Shown piece by piece: positions 60,249 through 64,000 of a stretch of 64,000 nucleotides of DNA. Origin of the DNA: Phycisphaerales bacterium (GTDB lineage Bacteria > Planctomycetota > Phycisphaerae > Phycisphaerales > UBA1924); NCBI GenBank assembly GCA_947459215.1, contig CANHCQ010000009.1:62001-126000 (forward strand), read 5' to 3'. The stretch's first letter is position 1, and every line of letters begins with the position of its first letter. The notes beneath the pieces are model-generated. The model had not been told where the DNA came from and did no database searches. It worked only from the letters and a program-made list of their open reading frames with translations. A program made the translations under genes and the position numbers.

Positions 60249-61375
60249 GCCGCGGCTCCCGCACCCGCCCCGGCGTGACTCGCGGCCATCACGACCGCGG
60301 CCGCGTCGGCGAGTCGGTCGGTGAGCGCGAGACGGACGAGGCAGGCATCGAAGAGGGCCCTCGGCGCCGCGCTGTTCTTGGCGCTGCGTTGCAGGCTCTC
60401 GAGCATGGCGATCATGTGGACGATCGAAGCGGGATCGAACTTGCTGGCGCGGGCGGCCTCGGCCTTGCGGGCATCGTCGGAGAGTTCGACCAGATCGGTC
60501 TTGTCGCCGCAGGTGCAGAGGACGAGGAGATCGCGGAGGCGTTCGAGCAGGCTCTCAAAGGTCTGATCGATCGAGATGCCGCGCTGCAGGAGGGTGTCGC
60601 CGGCCTTCAGTGCCGCGGCGGGGTCGCCGTTCACGAACGCGTCGAGCAGATTGCTCACGAGATCGCGGGCGGGCAGGCCCAGCAGATCTTCGAGGATCTT
60701 GGTGGTGAGCTTCTTTTCGCCGCTGGCGAGCAGGCGGTCGAGCAGGCTGAGCGAGTCGCGCATCGAGCCGTTGCCGAGCTTGGCGAGCGCGAAGAGCAGC
60801 TCGGGGTCGGCGGCGACCTTTTCCTGCTTGAGCACGCTGGCGAGGTGCTCGGCGATCTGGGCGGTGGGGATGTTGCGGAAGTCGAAGCGCTGGCAGCGGG
60901 ATTGGATCGTCGCGGGCACCTTCTGCGGGTCGGTGGTCGCGAGGATGAACATCACATGCTCGGGCGGCTCCTCCATCGTCTTCAAGAGCGCGTTGAACGC
61001 CGCGTTGGAGAGCATGTGCACTTCGTCGATGAGGTAGATCTTGCGTTTGCCGCGAAGCGGGCGGTACGCGGCGTTGGCGATGAGCTCGCGGGCGTTGTCC
61101 ACGCCGCTGTTGCTGGCGGCGTCGATCTCGATGACGTCGGAGTCCTTGCCGGCCATGATGGCGGCGTCGATGTCGTCCTTGCCGCCGTTGAGGGCCTTGG
61201 CGAAGATGCGGGCCATGGAGGTCTTGCCGACGCCGCGCGTGCCGCAGAAGAGGTAGGCGTGTGCGACGCGGTTGAGCTTGATGGCGTTCTGGAGCGTCTT
61301 GGCGATGGCTTCCTGGCCGACAACTTCGTCGAAGTCGGTGGAGCGGTAGCGGCGTGCGAGGACGGTGTAGGCCAT
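60239..61375 (-). CDS. dnaX: DNA polymerase III clamp-loader subunit, gamma form
   Basis: AAA+ ATPase of the clamp loader, which opens and loads the sliding clamp. The 378-residue zero-frame product has Walker A GTRGVGKTS (45-53), Walker B with LIDEVH, and sensor/SRC motif QSRCQRFDF. The zinc module present in E. coli DnaX between the P-loop and the VIEIDAAS segment is missing: here ALNGGKDDIDAAIMAGKDSD has no Cys. It stops right after an A7 run. It is upstream of ybaB on the same strand; ATG 61375 is the family start MAYTVLARRYR. Confidence 0.93.
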   Translation of the reverse strand: MAYTVLARRYRSTDFDEVVGQEAIAKTLQNAIKLNRVAHAYLFCGTRGVGKTSMARIFAKALNGGKDDIDAAIMAGKDSDVIEIDAASNSGVDNARELIANAAYRPLRGKRKIYLIDEVHMLSNAAFNALLKTMEEPPEHVMFILATTDPQKVPATIQSRCQRFDFRNIPTAQIAEHLASVLKQEKVAADPELLFALAKLGNGSMRDSLSLLDRLLASGEKKLTTKILEDLLGLPARDLVSNLLDAFVNGDPAAALKAGDTLLQRGISIDQTFESLLERLRDLLVLCTCGDKTDLVELSDDARKAEAARASKFDPASIVHMIAMLESLQRSAKNSAAPRALFDACLVRLALTDRLADAAAVVMAASHAGAGAGAAAKK

Positions 61376-61494
61376 GGGGCCATTCTACGGGCCGCTTGCA
61401 ACAAATGGGCGGTTTGCTAATCTGTTCTGGCTCCCGTTTTGGGTCGGGGGCCGCCCTTCGGGGTATTCGCGTTCAAAGCGTTTTGGAGGTGGGA

Positions 61495-62790
61495 ATGTTC
61501 AGTCTTTTCAAGCAGAAGCGGCCGATCGCCGGGTCGGTCGTGTATCGCGGAACTCTGAGCCCGCGGGCCGAGGAGTACGAGTTCCTTCGCAAGAAGGGCA
61601 TTGAGATTGAGGCGTCGCCCGGCGACGACCGGACCTACTGGTCCTTGAAGCTTCGGCATCCCAAGCTTGGGGAGGCCCGTTTGGCGGCGTTTCGTGATCT
61701 TCCGCCCTATCCGGTGTGGGAGATTCAGATGACTGAGGCGCTCACGTCCGCGGAGAAGGATGAGTTTGCCGCGGCTGGGGTGAGCGTGACGGTGTTCATC
61801 GAGAACCCGGTCGGTCACGTGCTCAAGGACCGCAAGCGGCTGTTGTGTTTTCTGCGGTGGGTGATGGCGGACGACGGGCTTTTCGTGACGGATCACACGT
61901 CGACGATGATCTGGCCGCGTGAGGCGCTCGATGAGGAGCTCTCGCATGGAGCGGACCTGGACGTCTCGCAGATCTACTGCACCCATGCGGTCTCGGGGGA
62001 GACCGAGTCGGACCCGACCTGGTATCACACGCACGGGCTGGGTGAGATCGGGGCTTTGGACTTCGACGTGATCAATCCGAGCGACGGGGTCTTTGGTGGG
62101 CGTGGCGATCTGGATCGCGCGATCGCCTACGCGAGCGTGGATGGCACGCTCAAGCCGGGGGCTGTCTTCGACGTCTTTTCGCCCGGGGGGCGTGTGCTGC
62201 CGGTGGACGCGGCGGAGTTCGATCGTGCCGCGGCCGGGGAACACGCGAAGGTTCGCGCGATGGATGATGACAGTCACCAGATCAACCGGGTGGTGCTGTG
62301 TGATCCGGGTCGAGGGTTGCTGCCGTTTCTGAAGAAGAAACCTCGGCCAACGGCGGCGTTGAGCGCCGAGATCCCGGAGCATGTCGTGATCCATTTCAGC
62401 GATGCCGCGACCGATCTCATGAGCGAGCGGGCGCGCAAGACCGTGGGCGTGTTCGAGAAGCTGCGGCAGGAACTTGCGCGATATGAGTTTCCGGCGATCG
62501 CCAAGATGGCGTACGAGAACAAGTCCGGGGGCCGCGAGCACCTCTGGTTCACCGTTCATGGTCTTCGGGGTGAGGTGCTGGACGCGACGCTGGAGAATCA
62601 GCCGTTCGACGTACCGGAGATGAAGGCGGGCGACCGCGGCGAACACGCGATCGAGCGGCTGACGGACTGGATGATCCTGAGTCCGGCCGGGTCGGTTTCG
62701 CCTCGGGGTGGGAAGGTGGCTCGGCTGCTTCGCCAGAACCCCGAGAAGCTGGAGCAACTGCTGGCACTGATGCGTGCGAGCGACGCGTGA
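61495..62790 (+). CDS. DUF4026/DUF2314-like protein
   Basis: A 431-residue soluble protein with a likely two-domain layout. The first 330 residues contain LLCFLRWVMADDGLFVTDHTS and DLDVSQIYCTHAVSGETESD, features of DUF4026. The C-terminal 90 residues, HLWFTVHGLRGEVLDATLEN followed by QPFDVPEMKAGDRGEHAIER and LTDWMILSP, match the DUF2314 pattern. Function unknown. ATG 61495 has GGAGG six bases upstream. The stop codon is immediately followed by the SRP RNA gene on the other strand. Confidence 0.8.
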   Translation: MFSLFKQKRPIAGSVVYRGTLSPRAEEYEFLRKKGIEIEASPGDDRTYWSLKLRHPKLGEARLAAFRDLPPYPVWEIQMTEALTSAEKDEFAAAGVSVTVFIENPVGHVLKDRKRLLCFLRWVMADDGLFVTDHTSTMIWPREALDEELSHGADLDVSQIYCTHAVSGETESDPTWYHTHGLGEIGALDFDVINPSDGVFGGRGDLDRAIAYASVDGTLKPGAVFDVFSPGGRVLPVDAAEFDRAAAGEHAKVRAMDDDSHQINRVVLCDPGRGLLPFLKKKPRPTAALSAEIPEHVVIHFSDAATDLMSERARKTVGVFEKLRQELARYEFPAIAKMAYENKSGGREHLWFTVHGLRGEVLDATLENQPFDVPEMKAGDRGEHAIERLTDWMILSPAGSVSPRGGKVARLLRQNPEKLEQLLALMRASDA

Positions 62791-62920
62791 GTCTCCCCCC
62801 GATCGACGGCCAGGACACCGGCGGCACCGGACGACGGCCGCTTATGGCTGCTGCGGTCAAGCCCTGACCAGGTTCACGGGCCATCCGTGCACCGGGCCCG
62901 GCCGTCGATCGGACGGAGAC
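62791..62920 (-). ncRNA. ffs: Signal recognition particle RNA (4.5S type)
   Basis: RNA core of the signal recognition particle, which binds Ffh. On the minus strand the domain IV core reads TGGTCAGG, a 10-base tip, then AGCAGCC (about 62871-62847), as in E. coli 4.5S RNA. The two ends pair over a 13-bp perfect helix (62799-62811 with 62900-62912), extended by GTCTCC/GGAGAC, giving one long hairpin. The apical tip GCTTGACCGC lacks the usual GGAA tetraloop. It lies upstream of dnaX-ybaB, a neighbourhood shared with other bacteria, with one gene in between. Exact ends are approximate. Confidence 0.85.
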
Positions 62921-62928
62921 GGGGGAGG

Positions 62929-63090
62929 GTATGTCGGATGTGGGATGGAGGATGTCGGATGTGGGTCAGAACCGGGAACTGGGTTCGCAGACTGCGGCGG
63001 TAACCCCGACCAAACGTTCGCCCCGCTTCAATCGCGCACATCCGACGTCCCCACATCCCCACATCCCCACATCCCCAGGTCCCCACGTCC
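62929..63090. repeat. Inverted element with GGATGTGGG/CCCCACATCC arms
   Basis: Left arm 62929-62965 is built of GGATGTGGGA and GATGTCGGATGT words; right arm 63038-63090 carries the same words inverted (ACATCCGACGTC, CCCCACATCC three times). It lies between the SRP RNA and the PIN-domain gene. Confidence 0.8.
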
Positions 63091-63167
63091 CAGATCTGAA
63101 ATCCGGCGGGTCGCCTCCAGATCGTCGGACCTGGGGCTTCCGGGTTCTCGTACACTGCTGAAGACGC

Positions 63168-64000
63168 ATGGACGACGCTTCCCGACAACGTGCCGATGCC
63201 TTGCCCGATGTCTCGCTGCCCCCCGCGGCCCGGGAGGCGGAGACGCTGCGTGGGTCGCTGGTGCGCATTGCGCGGCTGGCGTTCTTTGCGGTGTTTGTGG
63301 TGGTGACGACCTTGTCGGTGCTGTACTTCCAGCCGGATAAGGCGGTGCCGAAGGACTGGCCGCGGGTGGCGGGGGTGATCCTCGCGATCTCCATCGTGAT
63401 TGCGGCGATTGTCGGTGCGGTGGACTTGTTGACGCGGAAGAAAAAGATCGGCGCGGTGATCGCGGTCTTCTTTGGCATCGCCGCGGCGATGCTGGCAACG
63501 GCGGCCATCGGCTCGCTGTTCGATCTCCTTGCCTCGCTCTATGAGATCGACTCCCGCATCACCAGCGCGTCGAAGGTGCTGCTGGGGATCGGGCTGGCGT
63601 ATCTGGCGGTGACGACGATTTTGCAGACGCAGGACGATTTCCGTTTGGTGATTCCGTATGTGGAGTTTGCAAAGCAGATCCGGGGCAGCAAGCCGCTGAT
63701 TCTGGATTCGTCGGCGCTCATCGACGGGCGGATCGTGGATGTCGCGGCGAGTGCACTGGTGCAGTCGCCGATCGTGATCCCGCGGTTTGTGGTGTTGGAA
63801 CTACAGAAGCTCGCGGACAGCGCCGACAAGCTCGTTCGCACCAAGGGGCGTCGCGGTCTCGACATGGTGACCCGTCTGCAGCGGCTGGGCACGGTCGCGG
63901 TCAGCATCGACGAGCTGCCGGTGCCGGGAAAAACCGTCGATCAGATGCTGATCGAGTTCGGCCGTCTCAGCCCCGGCGTGATCGTCACGACCGATCTGGC
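63168..64000 (+). CDS. PIN-domain membrane protein (YacL type), cut by the window end
   Basis: The visible 277 residues have an N-terminal soluble part, four hydrophobic helices (about residues 35-55, 67-85, 95-120 and 140-157) and the start of a PIN domain: KPLILDSSALIDGRIVDVAA with the first acidic residues, FVVLELQKLADSADKLVRTK, then RRGLDMVTRLQRL and the last visible ITTDL-like segment IVTTDL. In YacL-like proteins a TRAM domain follows. PIN domains are usually metal-dependent RNases; the biological target here is unknown. ATG 63168 is the first start in this frame after the repeat element; the gene continues past 64000. Confidence 0.9.
   Translation, partial: MDDASRQRADALPDVSLPPAAREAETLRGSLVRIARLAFFAVFVVVTTLSVLYFQPDKAVPKDWPRVAGVILAISIVIAAIVGAVDLLTRKKKIGAVIAVFFGIAAAMLATAAIGSLFDLLASLYEIDSRITSASKVLLGIGLAYLAVTTILQTQDDFRLVIPYVEFAKQIRGSKPLILDSSALIDGRIVDVAASALVQSPIVIPRFVVLELQKLADSADKLVRTKGRRGLDMVTRLQRLGTVAVSIDELPVPGKTVDQMLIEFGRLSPGVIVTTDL

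Noticed and set aside
62791..62920. Terminator for the DUF4026/DUF2314-like gene
   Set aside because: The hairpin is far longer than a terminator, lacks a T tract, and its tip region holds the SRP RNA core motifs on the minus strand.

Overview
The window is GC-rich bacterial chromosome, most likely from a planctomycete of the Phycisphaerae. The clues are a secreted protein ending in a short PEP-CTERM-like tail with an Arg cluster, a very large pseudokinase/SUMF1-like fusion, a pseudopilus gene cluster with many overlapping genes, small zinc-ribbon membrane paralogues, and many short palindromic repeats between genes. This assignment is inferred from gene style; no rRNA is present.

Layout. 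1-8.8 kb: a DUF2330-like membrane protein, a polytopic membrane protein, a YceI-like lipocalin fold protein, an isolated nuoG with a small one-helix gene behind it, a His/Gly-rich membrane protein, the PEP-CTERM protein, nadD and a small anchored protein. tRNA-Glu(UUC) lies at 8795-8869. 8.9-18.9 kb: a membrane glycerophosphodiesterase, an RND pump with its adaptor and a divergent MarR regulator, a dicarboxylate/acidic amino acid symporter, and a lipoprotein joining a CX5R phosphatase to a cytochrome c'-like tail. 19-22.6 kb: two ketosynthases, one without its catalytic His pair, separated by a GxxExxY protein gene.

22.6-36.8 kb is a type II secretion / type IV pilus-like system. Four pseudopilin-type genes read leftward. 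A rightward chain encodes a response regulator, an HD-GYP phosphodiesterase, a histidine kinase, a STAS protein, the GspE ATPase, GspF, PilM/N/O/P-like proteins and a GspG pseudopilin, ending at a strong terminator. GspE carries an N-terminal pair of 24-residue MshEN c-di-GMP-binding motifs, so the operon holds both a probable c-di-GMP receptor and a probable c-di-GMP hydrolase. The secretin and prepilin peptidase are not in the window.

37-51 kb: purF, three tandem zinc-ribbon membrane paralogues (a fourth lies at 50.4 kb), an MqnD-like protein, a fumarylacetoacetase-family enzyme, the 1501-residue pseudokinase/SUMF1-like protein, a GT1-type glycosyltransferase and kbl. The kbl gene carries a 117-bp in-frame palindromic insertion. 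51.6-58.8 kb: a poorly defined gene, an ABC-2 permease, a DUF985 cupin overlapping MTA/SAH nucleosidase, an aldo/keto reductase, 4-hydroxyphenylpyruvate dioxygenase and a NUDIX protein. 59-64 kb: ybaB and dnaX, where an A7 slip site, an immediate stop and a 10-bp stem predict gamma and tau forms; a DUF4026/DUF2314-like protein; a probable SRP RNA; and a PIN-domain membrane protein cut by the window end.

A recurring theme is a set of 100-240 bp elements with two purine/pyrimidine-biased, quasi-periodic arms in opposite orientation. They sit at gene junctions (13.9, 15.9, 21.2, 41.6, 58.8 and 63.0 kb) and once inside kbl, and in places supply stop codons, start codons or coding sequence.
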